This document shows, one piece after another, positions 35,023 to 46,454 of a stretch of DNA of 64,000 nucleotides. Position 1 is the stretch's first letter; each line of letters opens with the position of its first letter. The DNA comes from Cylindrobasidium torrendii FP15055 ss-10. Lineage: Eukaryota > Basidiomycota > Agaricomycetes > Agaricales > Physalacriaceae. A program made the translations under genes and the position numbers. The stretch is from the NCBI GenBank assembly GCA_000934385.1, contig KN880474.1, positions 1 through 64,000 on the forward strand, in the 5' to 3' direction. The notes under the pieces were generated by a model. It was not told the DNA's origin, searched no databases, and worked only from the letters and a program-made list of their open reading frames with translations.

Positions 35023-36439
35023 GGGCGCAATGAAGCTCGTGAGGATCCCTAGGGTCGCGTTAATCACGTCTCATGTCATCGATAAACGTCACGAGTAAGT
35101 ACTAGGCCATCCGGTATACTGGCTGCATCGAAGGAAAGTGATTGTATCTTTGCCCTGGGGCCATCGCAAGCAATCTGGTTGCGACACACACGCGTGTGTG
35201 GCCGACTGGCGCGCGCGTCTGAGCCGTGAGAGTATAAGGATCCATAAATGAGATGGTGGCTGGGATTGTGGCTGCGCAGGCCGGGGCGGCGAGACTAAGC
35301 TCAGTTGGGGATGGCCGCGGTACGACGATGCGCCTCCGGTGCCATTACCTTGCGATTATCGCTAGATAGAGCGACAATGCTGGTCATTAACATCCCATAA
35401 AAGGAAGGACACGAGCTTGCATTGTGGTCCATAAGCACCAGCTTCCGCCGGCTGCCTGCGGAAGTGGTTCGTTTACAATTCGTTTACCTTTGAGTTCAAT
35501 GGGCTCGGCATGCGCGGGGTAGGGCGCAGATAGAGAACCGGTGAAAGGAATGCTGCGTGGGGGCTGTGAGAAGAGCTGGTTGGGACGTAAAATATATGTC
35601 AGAAACATGATTGGACACGAAAGGCTTGGATTCGACTCCCATTGGATTGATTCGCCCTTAGCTCCCGTTGGGGGCGGTGAAGACGCTTCTAAGGCGCAAA
35701 GATTTGTTATACTTGTCCAGGTACATTCCCGCATTCATTGGAATGTCGATAACAGCGAGGACCGCAACGTAATTGGACGCGTCGGGCGCGGGGGTTGCCG
35801 TCCGCGATCAAAGCTGCGCGGGAAATCCCGCCATCAGGAACGTCGATAGACCGACAATGGAACAACACAACAGAGTGGGCTAGAGTGGTTTGTAGGACTT
35901 TGTTTGTGTTCCGTTCATTATTGTTGCCTCATCTCTGAATGAAAGCAGCATATAGCAGAACAAAGCAAAAAAGTTAAACGTGTTCGAAATGGCTGCAAGA
36001 CCGACGGTTTCACGCTTCGGTCTACCACCATTCAAACAAATTACGCATACCCAAGGGTGAAATCCACGTCAAATAGAGCCCTGTATAGTGCAGGCTCGGT
36101 GCAGGCGTCGGCGTATGCAGGGCGCGATGACGGTATACTGAGTTAGAGAGGTGGTGCCGCGGGTATATTGGCACGTTTCTTGGACTCGGTTGTTTCCGCT
36201 GGCTTTGAAATGTCCAAGCCTAATTGAAGATCACGCTCAGTTCTGAGGAACACTATGCTAGTAATAAGCTAACGTCGCAGGGTGCATGTCAATCGGCCGG
36301 ATTGTTCGAACAAAGTTGGCCTGATCAATATCAGTGATCACATGCACACGTTTTCCTAAATCGATGGTTTGTGCCTGTTTGTCGTCGTCTCATTGTTTGT
36401 CATGATCACTCGCGGAGTGTCGTCAAGGCAACCACAGAC
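35023..36439. other. Intergenic stretch, no supported gene
   Basis: About 1.4 kb between two divergently transcribed genes. Only short frames without recognisable motifs are present. Several GC-rich patches occur near 35190-35330. Confidence 0.45.
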
Positions 36440-36446
36440 TATAAAA
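36440..36446 (+). promoter_or_regulatory. TATA box of F-box paralogue B
   Basis: TATAAAA lies 37 nt before the ATG at 36483, inside a block of about 100 nt that is shared with the promoter of paralogue A (minus strand, 960-1055). Confidence 0.6.
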
Positions 36447-36482
36447 CTCTCACTTTCAGCCTCGCTTTTGACCACATCCCCC

Positions 36483-38218
36483 ATGGCTTCCGAAAATCCC
36501 TTTGATCAGGGGGCTGTCTTCCCACGTGAAATTTTCGACTTGATCTTTGACGAGCTCTATCTACTGCAAACGGATGGCTATGGACGTCCATGCTTCGACT
36601 CTCTGAGCTCGGCTTCTCTTTTGAATCATGGCTCATATGCACATGCTCGGAAACTTAGGTTTCGAGCGATCACGCTCTCGCAGACGAGCGGTCCTGGCTC
36701 TTCCGAACGCCTTCTTCAACTCATACGGGCAAATCATCTCATAGCCAATGATATCCGTGTGTTGCAAGTGCAAGAAAGAACTTTGGACGGGGTCTCGGCG
36801 GCAAACGAATGGGCAGCCCAACGTACGACAATATACACGGACCCCGAACTTGGCGCGCTACTTCGTATTCTCCCTAACCTTTCCAAACTCAATCTCACCG
36901 GCCTGAACCCTGCTTGGGTCATGAGTCCGTCATGGAGGGATGACGCCCATCTCCCGCTAAGCGTTCTGGAGGCCCTCAACAGAAACATAGCGGCACTCCA
37001 GAGCCCAGGCTTGACCAATGGCATTGAGCATTTGAAACTTCAGTATCTCGCCGTCAACACTGCCTCGTACTTCACAGACCTCCTTGCTTGGTATCCAAAC
37101 TTGCGCTCCCTTGACCTCATGAATATCGATATACGCGAGATTACAGAGGACGAGCTTACCGATGACATTGAACATCTCATGGTGACTTGGGAGTCGGAAT
37201 CTCGACCATTCCAAGTCGGTCGTGATGCGGAAGATCTACCGTATCACCATTTACCTGTCGGTATACTGGACATCGATGTCCCCGCGCTCTTGAACCCATT
37301 TCCTCAGATACAGTGCCTTGATTTCAAAGCGCAGTTTGCCTCGGATATGGTCTTACTAGAGTACATCTTAGGCCCCCGCCCGATGTTCCCGAACCTCGTG
37401 CAGCTGACGTTGGGCTTCCGCGGGCATACCATCGACACTTTCGAGCTCCTTGAAGACTTTCTGCGTGTTCCCAGCATCCGAGAATCACTCAAGTACCTAA
37501 ATCTCTCCAAATGTGTTGTTATTGGTCGTACGTTTCTTTCCTCGATAAGAATGTCTAAACGAAATGAATAATGGTGTTTGTAGGCAGGTCGTGGCTGCCG
37601 ACAGAAGCCCTTCCACTCCCGCCTGGTCTCACACACCTTTCTTTGAATGTTCTTATGGACTCGAGACCGCGGGGGGTTGCTCATCGTATGCTCACAGCCA
37701 CCGCGGAGACGCTGTCGATGCGCGCTAGCGACCCCAATGCCGTCTCACTCAACCTATCCCTTGGCCTCGACATTAAATATCTCTACTGGGATGTGGATTT
37801 GAGATCGTATCTGAAATCTAGGGGAATACAGGAGGGGAAAGGCAAAGAAACGGACAGCAGCGTTGAGCTTGCGCACGCGTTGTTCGCGGATGATGATTCC
37901 GATGATGAAGATTATGAGCCTCCTGCAGAGGATTCTAGCGAGTACTCCTCCTCCGACAGTGACGACGAAGTCGATGCCACTGTAGACGCAAACGAGTTCG
38001 AGTTTTGCTGCAACCAAATGCTCTTGCACCATGCCGTCTCCAAGCTGGACAGCACCATTGCTGATGTAGACTTGAATCTCCAAGGCTTGGACATCGAATT
38101 TGTGAATCGTTGGGGAGCGATTATCAAGGACGACGCGAACGAGCCTGCATTTTGGGATACCTTCAGACAGGATTTTCCCGCCACTGCTGCGCGGTTCCAA
38201 TCATTCCGCACAAGCTAG
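36483..38218 (+). CDS. F-box/LRR-like protein, paralogue B (full length)
   Basis: Two exons, 36483-37527 and 37584-38218 (559 residues). The F-box-like N-terminus contains VFPREIFDLIFDELYLL and SLSSASLLNHGSYAHARKLRF. A leucine-rich region follows (LLRILPNLSKLNLTGLNPAW, YPNLRSLDLMNIDIREI, FPNLVQLTLGFRGH, then SLKYLNLSKCVV). The C-terminal exon adds an acidic patch (DDDSDDEDYEPP, SSDSDDEVDA). It is probably a ubiquitin-ligase adaptor, by analogy only. Paralogue A at 87-959 matches it from the promoter to about residue 285 and then stops. Its 3' end faces kinase copy 4 through the EBP2 fragment. Confidence 0.8.
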
Positions 38219-38541
38219 AAAATAGGAGGATGTCGGAAATGCGCGGTGGACTGCCGGGTGGAGAGAGAGGTACACGGGATACGTAGTACTTACATATATA
38301 AAAATATCAATCGCGTTTTTAATTGAAGAGTTCAAGTCCGACCGTTTTGAAGTATTTGGAATAACAAGCGGATCCACTTCATTAAGGTAGGGGTTTGACG
38401 TCTCCCGCAGAGGCTAGTACCTATCTTTCTGTGCGGTATGTATACCACCTGTCGTGGCGATCCCACACCCGCTCAGCTCACGCTCGAACATATCCCACTC
38501 TTCCAATGTCCTTGAGGGTGAGGGCTGGATGGTGGGGCGAA

Positions 38542-38822
38542 GGAGTTGCCTCTTTGGTGTGCACTTTGCAGGGGCTTAGATGCAGCTATGGAGGGGGTAC
38601 CTTTCACCTTCACTGCAGTATCCTTCACTTTCGCTGGAAAACACTTCCCTCCGATGGAGTTGCTTGAGCCTTCAACGACGGCGCGTCTTTGCCGGTCTTT
38701 GAAGAAGCGGCTTTTGCCTTCGAAGGAGTCGCCTTTGACGTAGAGTTTGGTGTCGAGCCTGCTCAGTGATGGAGGATGGGAATGAGAGCGCCTGTCTCGG
38801 GGGTTGTGACAATCAGTGTTTT
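38542..38822 (-). pseudogene. Broken EBP2 leader and 5' exon, downstream of kinase copy 4
   Basis: Read on the minus strand, the bases from about 38822 to 38542 align with 6070-6440 of the EBP2 locus. The EBP2 start is destroyed: an 11-nt insertion follows CCATCCTCCAT, so the ATG is lost. The Thr-Pro-Ser-Lys-Ala repeat frame then continues for about 40 codons to a stop. Part of the EBP2 leader is deleted. The order kinase copy 4, then EBP2 start, on one strand repeats the kinase copy 3-EBP2 order, so the two were moved together as one inverted unit. Confidence 0.8.
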
Positions 38823-38902
38823 CCAGCATCAGAGTTCGTAATTCACATAATTACTTGAGATATGGATGGGTAAGTATAAGTCATGTGGTAATACTTAATG
38901 CT

Positions 38903-40215
38903 TTAGGCGGACGAGGTTGAGCTGTCAGACTCTGTGTCCGAGTCCGCTGAGTCCGAGTCCGAGTCCGAGTCACTGACGATGGGAACCACGGACGAGCCCT
39001 CTGCCTTGTATGGGATTTTCACCAGCCCATTTTTATGTTGATAGGGCGTGGCACCCTTCAGTTTCGGGAACATCCATTCCCGTTTCCGACGATACCTGCA
39101 AACACGCCTCATAAGCCCAATACCAGATCCAACAGCCAACAAAACTCACCGCGGAAGATGCTCTTTCTCCCATGCATCTAGTTTGTTCAGAGCCGTATCC
39201 AAAGTATTCTGCAGCCCGTGCGCCTGTATCTCTTTCTGCATGTAACGAAACCACTCGCGAAGTAGAGTCCGCTGCACGCTGGGCCCGAAGACCCTCACCC
39301 AGTTGACGGGAAACAGGCGATTCATAACGCGCTCAGACGGAACCTCGTCGACGTTGAATCTGAGATCAAGAAAGTCGACTTTGCCTTCGGAAGTCGATGA
39401 GCATCGAATATTGAATACATGAAAATGTCTTTGCTACTGACCATGATCCCAATAGTTCATGTTCACAGCAAAAATTAGAATGTGGCGACAGACTGCAGGA
39501 AAGTCCCCCTGTTCCTTCTCTGTGTCCTCTACCCTGAACCGAAATGTCTTATGCTCGGGATGCGCGGCGCGGGGGCACTCATGGTCCGACTCGATACCAG
39601 CCAAGTCCGTCAAGCGCAAGTCACCACTGCAGAAGTGCGATTCAAGAACACTAGAAGGATCTAGGTCACAGAGAATCTTCCCAAGGCTGTGAACCTCCAA
39701 GACGTGATTGAGTAGCACTGTCCTGAAAACCACAAATCAAACAAATGCAACGTTGATAGTCAACACACGTACTTCTCCATGCGGGATAGGGCGCCAAAGT
39801 GACAATCAATTTCCGGTCCAAAACGCTCGAGAATGAGGACGCCAAGTTCCCTTCTCGCTACAGTCAGGCCGTACAGGCCGTGGCAGACAGAAATAATCTT
39901 CCCCGAGAGCGAATGTATCCTCTGCTGCTGGAGAGCTTCGTTGGCCATCTGGTAGTATTTCCCAATTTTGACGGTGATATATATTCCGCCCGGGCTTCTT
40001 CCATCTTCGAGCTTACCGTAGTAAGTATTGGCTTTGTTACTCCAGTCATACAACTCCGTGAGAATTATCTCGGGTTTGCCTATCATGGATAGTAGCTGGG
40101 TGCTGCATGTTAGGTCCACCAGTTCGAGCCTTGACGCTCGAGAGAAGATGTCGAAGGATGTTGGGCGATGTTCGGAAATTCTGCTGATGAGCGGCGTGGA
40201 TGCCACTACGGCCAT
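38903..40215 (-). CDS. Divergent protein-kinase-like protein, copy 4 (probable pseudokinase)
   Basis: Four exons on the minus strand: 39773-40215, 39442-39722, 39150-39384, 38903-39095 (383 residues). Exon borders match copies 1-3. Motifs are ITVKIG, NEALQQ, HGLYGL, GVLILERFG and the catalytic-loop-like HSLGKILCDLDPSSVL. The Asn seen in copies 1-3 (RNVL or NNVL) is Ser here, and the DFA block is changed to DLA. Asp of both motifs is kept, but nucleotide chemistry is doubtful. The tail is extended with SDSDSDSDSADSD-type repeats. Its 3' flank is nearly identical to that of copy 3 (TTACCCATCCATATCTCAAG in both), so copy 3 and copy 4 are the closest relatives by flank. Confidence 0.78.
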
Positions 40216-40257
40216 GGTGATGGTAGGCTAGACCGTTGGTCAGGCCATGTGTTGCGC

Positions 40258-40380
40258 GCGCTTTTGTCGACCAGTCTTGAACGTTTTTCTCGTCCGCCAA
40301 CAAGAATCAATCGCGACCATAAACATGGATCGTTGCAGACGGAGTGCCAGTGTTTGCAAACCCGTCCCACAGCTTGCATG
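40258..40380. repeat. Direct repeat, left copy, upstream of kinase copy 4
   Basis: This stretch (with TCGACCAGTCTTGAACG, GCGACCATAAACATGGA, GTTTGCAAACC and CCCACAGCTT) recurs in the same orientation about 390 bp to the right at 40645-40765. It covers the promoter side of minus-strand kinase copy 4. Confidence 0.65.
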
Positions 40381-40424
40381 TATAGCTCCAGCCCCGCGCC
40401 GCCTCTATGATTTTTCGATGAAAA

Positions 40425-40600
40425 AGGGATTGAGTCCGACCCAGAACACTCAAGAATGAGGACACCATGTTGCCTTCTCGCTGCAGCAAGACTATATGAA
40501 CCGTTGCAGACGGGAATGTTCTTCCCGCGGGGCGGATGCATACTTTGGTACCGGAGGGCTTCATTCGCTATCTAGTTTCGAATATTCCCCAATCTTGACA
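40425..40600 (-). pseudogene. Relic of a fifth kinase-like gene
   Basis: On the minus strand the bases encode VKIGEYSKL, then after a frame change NEALRYQSMH, RGKNIPVCNGSYSLAAARRQ, and HGVLILECSGSDS. These line up with the VKIG, NEAL, GK-x-IPICHGLYSLAAA and GVLVLERFG blocks of exon 1 in the intact genes. A stop and a frameshift interrupt it. The first about 75 codons and all later exons are missing. Confidence 0.75.
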
Positions 40601-40644
40601 GATGCGAATCGACGCTCGGCGGGCCGGGCGCGCCCTGCGCATGC

Positions 40645-40765
40645 TTTTTTTCGACCAGTCTTCAACGATTATCTTGTCTGCAAAGAGTTAACGCGCGACC
40701 ATAAATATGGACGACGAATGCCACTGTTTGCAAACCAGCTCGACGTCCCACAGCTTCCACCTGCC
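40645..40765. repeat. Direct repeat, right copy, upstream of the kinase relic
   Basis: The second copy of the repeat at 40258-40380 (TCGACCAGTCTTCAACG, GCGACCATAAATATGGA, GTTTGCAAACCAG, CCCACAGCTT). It sits on the promoter side of the relic, as the first copy sits on the promoter side of copy 4. A whole promoter-gene unit was therefore duplicated in tandem here too. Confidence 0.65.
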
Positions 40766-40878
40766 CCACCCTGGACTAAGCCTCAAGAGCTAGGCTGGTT
40801 ACTGGGAAAAACTCCATTGTGGAGGAAATCCCATGAAGTAAGGGATTATTTTGCTGAAATTTCTGTAGCGGGTGCGAC

Positions 40879-43494
40879 ATGGTGGCAGTAAACGAGAAAG
40901 CACCGATCGAGTATCCGCATAACTCTTTCCTTCCATCCACAACAATCTCTCCGTCCAACCTTTTCTCCAACATCCCGCGGATGGGCCGGCCAGATCCGCG
41001 AAAGCTTACCAACCTCAAAGATGTTCTCTCGGCACTGTCAACACTGCAGACGGAGCACACTCAACTAGAGACAACGCTCAACGACCTGCTCGAGGACCGC
41101 CAACCCATGATCACATCCCTTGGTCGACTAACGGCGCTCCTGCCCAGTCTGGACGATATACATGGACATGCTACGGTACTACAGCGCAATGTCGATGCGA
41201 CGGCGCAGACGGCTGAGCGTGTCGGACAACGCGTGCGTTCGCTGGACGAGGAAATGAGACGGATTCGTGAATCTGGGGATCGTGTGGGGCAGGTTATAGA
41301 GCTACGGGTGCGCCTCTTTACCACAGCATAAACCCTTTACTGATTGCTCCTAGTCTTCATTATCCGCCCTGCAATCCTCAATGGACTCCAAGGACTGGGA
41401 ATCTGCAACAAGACACTGCGCGCGCGTTATGGCTCTCCCTTCGGACGTGATTTCAGGTCCATTCGCTGAATTCTCTGTTGTGCGTGCATCGTTGTGTTGC
41501 GTAGACGCAGGGAATAACTGATGCGCAGCCCACCTCAGAAAGTCATCTCCCTCCCGCACAGACATTGCAGGCCGCACGCGAGCACTTATTGGGTGTCTTT
41601 ACGCGTAATTTTGCAGAAGCATCGGCGTCGCGGGACTCTGCAGCCACTTCACGATTCTTCAAGCTGTTTCCGGCTATTGGATGGGAAGAGGAAGGACTAC
41701 AAGCGTATGCATCGTTTGTGGTCGACCTGGTCCGTGTTCGTGCCCCACCATCAGCGAAAAGTGCGTGAACAAACAACGTCTGACTTTTCATCCTAACACA
41801 TCACAGCTTCGTCGCCAATGTATTTCACGACCGCGCTGACAGCCCTCTTTGAGAGCATTGCCATCATCGTCGACCAACACCAACCCGTTGTCGAGAAGTA
41901 CTACGGCGCCGGTAAAATGAATAGTGTGATAAAACGACTTCTTGATGAATGCGACCGAGTGGTGCAAGGATTGGTGGACAATTGGGAAGAAGAAAGACAA
42001 ATAAAGCGCAAAGTATGTTCCGCTTCTGCATGTTGTGATCCAGCTAACAACCTGTAGCTTCTTGATACAACAAGTAACCCTCCCCTTCCGCTCTTCACTG
42101 CACCAGCTCGAAAACCAACAATGGAAGAAGACGCAGTGGACCCTCGAGAAGTCGACAAGGTCCTTGTTGAGATTGCCAACATGGCCGGTCGATGGAACTT
42201 ATTCCGCAAGTTCTTGTACGAGAGCCAGTCGGTATGCTTCCCTTATCTTTTCCTGACCCTACTCTCTGACTTGGGTTCCAGCCAGGCCAAAGTGAGAACG
42301 AAGACGATGAGCCGCCGCGCCCATCGTTGCCTCCGTTATTCATGGAGTCGACCAAGTCACACGCGCTGTTCGAGGAGCTCCTTAGCAAATACTACATTCC
42401 AATGGAGACTTGGTATACAAGGACTATCATCGACAAGGCACACCGACTATCTCAAACGGATATGACTGAGCTTCCGCTGACAACAACGACACCGGACGAT
42501 GTCTTCTATGTGCTCAAGGTAGTCGTCTTGCGCATTTTATCGACCGGCTCGCGAATGACGGTGGAGCGAATGCTGCAGCAATTGCGCGAGGTCATGGAAC
42601 GTGATTATGTGGGTATCATACGGAAAAAATTAGACGACGTCTATCGTGCGGCTGGCGCTGGCAGTGTTGGGAAGGGCGACAAGGCTGAACGGGAGAGTCG
42701 ACAGGCCTTTGTGGTCAGTAACTCTCTCCTTGAGTTCATATCCTTCTGACTCGACTTTAGACTCTACTCAACGATCTTGATGTATCCTCAGACCACATAG
42801 AACGGCTAGCAAAGGATCTTGCCTCTGCACCGGTCATCACACAACATTTCGCTGAGGACGAGCAAGCGGACGTCAAGAAGCAGGTTTTGTCAATATCCTC
42901 ACTTGCGTCCAAGCTTGAGTCTGCGTTGCGCGTCAGTGTTGAGCAGCTCTTCAACCAGCTCATACGTCCCCGCCTTCGGACATTCATTCTTGACATCTAC
43001 AAGGATGTGACATACGTGCTGGACGACGACTCGTATTCCGCAGCAGAGTACCACGATGTCGTCCGCAAGCGGTTTATCAAGACTTGGGAGAGCCTTTTGG
43101 ATGGGTACAAAGATGCCCTTACGGAGGAGAACTTCCGGTTGCTGTTCAGTCTTGCATTACAGGTCATGCTCAAGCCATGGGAGAAGTTCGTCATGACGTT
43201 CAAGTTCACGGAGCTGGGCGCCATTCGGTTTGACCGTGACTTGAGGGCGATTACAACATATTTGGCACAGCAGACGGCGTTTGGGGATGCGCGCGAGAAG
43301 TTTGTGCGGTTGCAGCAGTTGGCGACGGTCCTCAATTTGGATGCGGTGAGGATTGCTTATTCTTTGAACGAGAATCATGAGTGTGCTGACTTGTGTGCTA
43401 GGACGAAGATGTGGAGGAGTTTTATAATGGGTCAGGTATTTCGTGGAAGTTGGCACCACAGGAAGCGCAGGCTATTGCTGCGTTGCGAATATAG
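40879..43494 (+). CDS. COG4: Conserved oligomeric Golgi complex subunit 4
   Basis: Eight exons: 40879-41307, 41354-41479, 41529-41760, 41807-42012, 42058-42231, 42282-42713, 42761-43345, 43402-43494 (758 residues). COG4 belongs to lobe A of the COG tether, which captures vesicles in retrograde Golgi traffic. The start shows the paired helices of COG subunits (LKDVLSALSTLQTEHTQLE, LDDIHGHATVLQRNVDATAQ). The middle holds ARHC-like and FRKFLYE segments with YYIPMETWYTRTIIDKAHRL. The C-terminus holds RFDRDLRAITTYLAQQT and the final SWKLAPQEAQAIAALRI, the expected COG4 ending. A later in-frame ATG (MGRPDPRKL) is a possible alternative start. It converges with the MYND gene. Confidence 0.88.
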
Positions 43495-43766
43495 TGGACT
43501 CTAGAGAAGGCCCTGTGCTGTGCGTCTCTCCTCCATGTTGCAGATGTATTCTTGCCTTCGCGTTATTGTGCTACCTACTTGAATTCAGCGTTACAGTCTG
43601 TCTGTTCGAACCCTCGGCCGACTTTATCCAAAACTTGCCCTTCTGTACGACCTTGGTCGTACCAATGTTTTCAGCGTGCTATCTGCGAGGGTTGACAGGC
43701 CCTGCTATTATTCCACGCTAACTACTACCTTACAGATACATATGATTTCATGCGGCCATCCTTCCT

Positions 43767-45813
43767 CTACCCAGGAATGGTTCCCATCAATGTGTGCAAG
43801 GATGTGAAGTAGATGTAGGGTGGAGTCTCCTCTCCCAGTGGTAACGGTCCCACAATCAGCACCACCCCACCTAAGATGGTCCCATCCACATTCGCAGGGC
43901 ACCCTTCGAGATGGAACTCTTGAATACAGCGTTGACGCGACTTCAACGATATCTCTGGCTGTCCACTGTTCGCTGCTTTGCGATAGTCCATCACAAGGGT
44001 GGGGGTTTTGAGTGTTGAGTAGACTGGCGTCTCATACGCGGTACCCGAATAGCATGCCTTCAACATGCGCTGAATTTCGTCCTTCTGACTCTTGATGTCC
44101 ATACTGGCGCGCATGTGGATGTAAGCCCTGTCGGCAGCGGGAACGTCGACTTTTGGTAGGTTCATACGGAAAGCTACAAGATCTCGGTAAGGTTTTAGAC
44201 GGACTAAAGGGGAACGGCGTACGTTGGATCTCACTTCCTTTGTATAGCGCATCTCCGCATTTCAGAGCATGCTTACCTTGGTGCCAGTCGATCTTCTGGC
44301 AGCGTACAGAACAATATACGACGATTGAGCAACGAGAACAAAGTTTCATACACGTTGAAGGCTTTTTTGATGGGCACTGGATAACGGTGTGTTTTAATGT
44401 TAGTGCATGTCAGGGAGCGTTTGACTTACCGACTGATTTGCACAGCGAGAGCGGCGCTCCCGAAGGAGGAGTTTGTTGTCTACTTCATTGACTTTCTCAA
44501 TGGTCCTTTGGAGCACCATCCAAGTAATGTGAACATAAGACCGCGGATCTACGAGTGTGTCTATTCCACTCTTCCCGACGGCACGAATATGGGGAAGTAT
44601 AGCGCGACGGATACATGGCCAAAATGCACAGCGAGTTATGTTTTGCAGAACGCTGGCTAGGAGCTGCCGTAACGCCTCTAGTTTGAGCTCCGAGCCAGGC
44701 AGGCAAGGCCCCTTGCGCTCGAAGTGGTACTCAATATTGAATAGCGTGAGAATGAGTGGGGTGTGCGCCAGGATCTTCCGGAGGCCATAGACTCCCGTTC
44801 TTACAATCGTTTGGGAAATACTCTCGACTAGTGAACGAAGGCTGTATATGGCAGTCCAGTACGCTTCCGCCGAGTTGTCCACCATGGCCGTGTTCCTACG
44901 CGAAGTGAGAGAGCGCAAGAGCGTGACCAAGACGCTGGCGAGGCGGATGTAGTCGTTGATAAGATCTTCAGACGATTTCATGCCTAGGCCAGTAAAGCCA
45001 AGGATCGCGGTGGAAATGGGATACAAGTTATGCCAGGTAGGTTCGTACTCGCCGCTGAGGCAGTCCATTGCCAGAGAAATTGCTGCACGCAAGCTAGTCT
45101 TTGCATCATGCTCTGGTATCATGATACCCCACAGGACATTTGGATCCTGATATGAACTGTTTTTCATGATGACGATTCGCATTGCACAGTGCAAGAGACG
45201 ATGCGGGTGGTACAAATGTGAGGATGATGCACAACAGCGCCAGAAGCCATAGGCGACGGTGTTCAGCTCATTCGAAAAGCTGTCATCCCTCTGTACGATA
45301 TCAGCCGAAAACTGGGGGTTTTCTGTGAGGGAAAGGAACAGGTTTTCGACTGCTATAGCCACTTGGTCCAAGAGGGCATTAGGGCCGAAGTCATCGTGTC
45401 TGTTGCGGTCTGCGACACCCGTTACTTTCCCGAAGAATATGAAGCACGATAGGATATAATTCCATATGTGATAGATATGATCGTTTGGGATGAGGTGATG
45501 GTTGTGCTTCCGATCCATGACCGTAGCGAGCAGTGGGAAGCATGCAAGGGTGGCTTCCATCCTAATGGTGTCTACCACTGAACGTTCTGCTCTAACAACT
45601 TGTGGTGAGAGATCTGAGAGGTCCAGAAGCTCGTAGGCAATGGTTGATACGTCCGTAAATCCAATAATGTCCTGCAGTGCCAGTTCTCTGAGTTCTTGTA
45701 TTGCGGGCACAGACATTCTCATGGCCATATTCTACAAAATTGAGTTAACATGATGTGGTCGGACATGATCTCCAGATACAACCTTTAGTTCCTGTATGCG
45801 ATGCTCTGACATG
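43767..45813 (-). CDS. MYND zinc-finger protein
   Basis: Four exons on the minus strand: 45784-45813, 44430-45731, 44223-44376, 43767-44173 (630 residues). The long helical N-terminal part (starting MSEHRIQELKNMAMRMSVPA) has no recognised domain and looks like an all-helical repeat. The MYND finger lies near residues 440-485: RCANQ, then CMKLCSRCSIVVYCSVRCQ, DWHQ and KHALKC. An alpha/beta C-terminal region of about 140 residues follows. MYND fingers bind proline-rich peptides in partner proteins. Proteins of this build are frequent in Agaricomycetes, and their roles are mostly unknown. The first exon is only 30 nt. Confidence 0.82.
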
Positions 45814-46454
45814 ATAGCGAAATTGCTGTGAGAAGAAAGTGCGCAGGTGGTGGGAGAAGTTTTTGAGACCCGGTTGGGAGTCGACCGCTATATATACCTA
45901 CCACGACGTTGCCGTTTTAGGAAGTTTGATCACGGTCCTTTGTTTGACACGCCTGACAAAGAGCCAAGCCTCGAGGCCATGATGGGAGGCCCATTCCACA
46001 GAAACAATTAGTAATAATTGTGAAAAGTTCAATGGCCGATTTTATCACGTCTCAGGAACTTTTAAGAACGTTTGTGTACTGTGTTTCATCAAGTTTGTCT
46101 TCAATGACTTGCACGACCTAAATGGGTTCTGGACTCGAGATTTGCATAATAAGTAATGTGAAATAGTATTTTGATTATTTTAAACTGTGTACAATTGCTC
46201 CAAACAAGCCCTGACGGTGGAGAACAATTTATGGACAAGGGAACGCGACGAGCGTTTTCTAGAGTGGCCGGGGGCTCATGGTCAGAGAATTTACAGCATA
46301 AAATGAAAAATAGTAATAAGTATTTTATACAATCTTATATAAGCGTGAGGCCGACTTCCCAACGTACCCTCCGGCTTTAAAGCTGGCTGTGGCGTGCGAT
46401 CGTTGATCGGGCAATGTAGCACCACGTGCTTCAGATTTTCGGCCATTAGCCATC
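45814..46454. promoter_or_regulatory. Divergent intergenic region between the MYND gene and MTR4
   Basis: This 641 bp separates the two start codons. Its middle is AT-rich (about 46140-46340), and no additional frame or RNA gene was found. Confidence 0.4.

Noticed and set aside
38473..38829. Open frame of about 118 codons on the minus strand as a possible gene
   Set aside because: It reads the EBP2-derived fragment in the wrong frame; the DNA match to EBP2 explains it.
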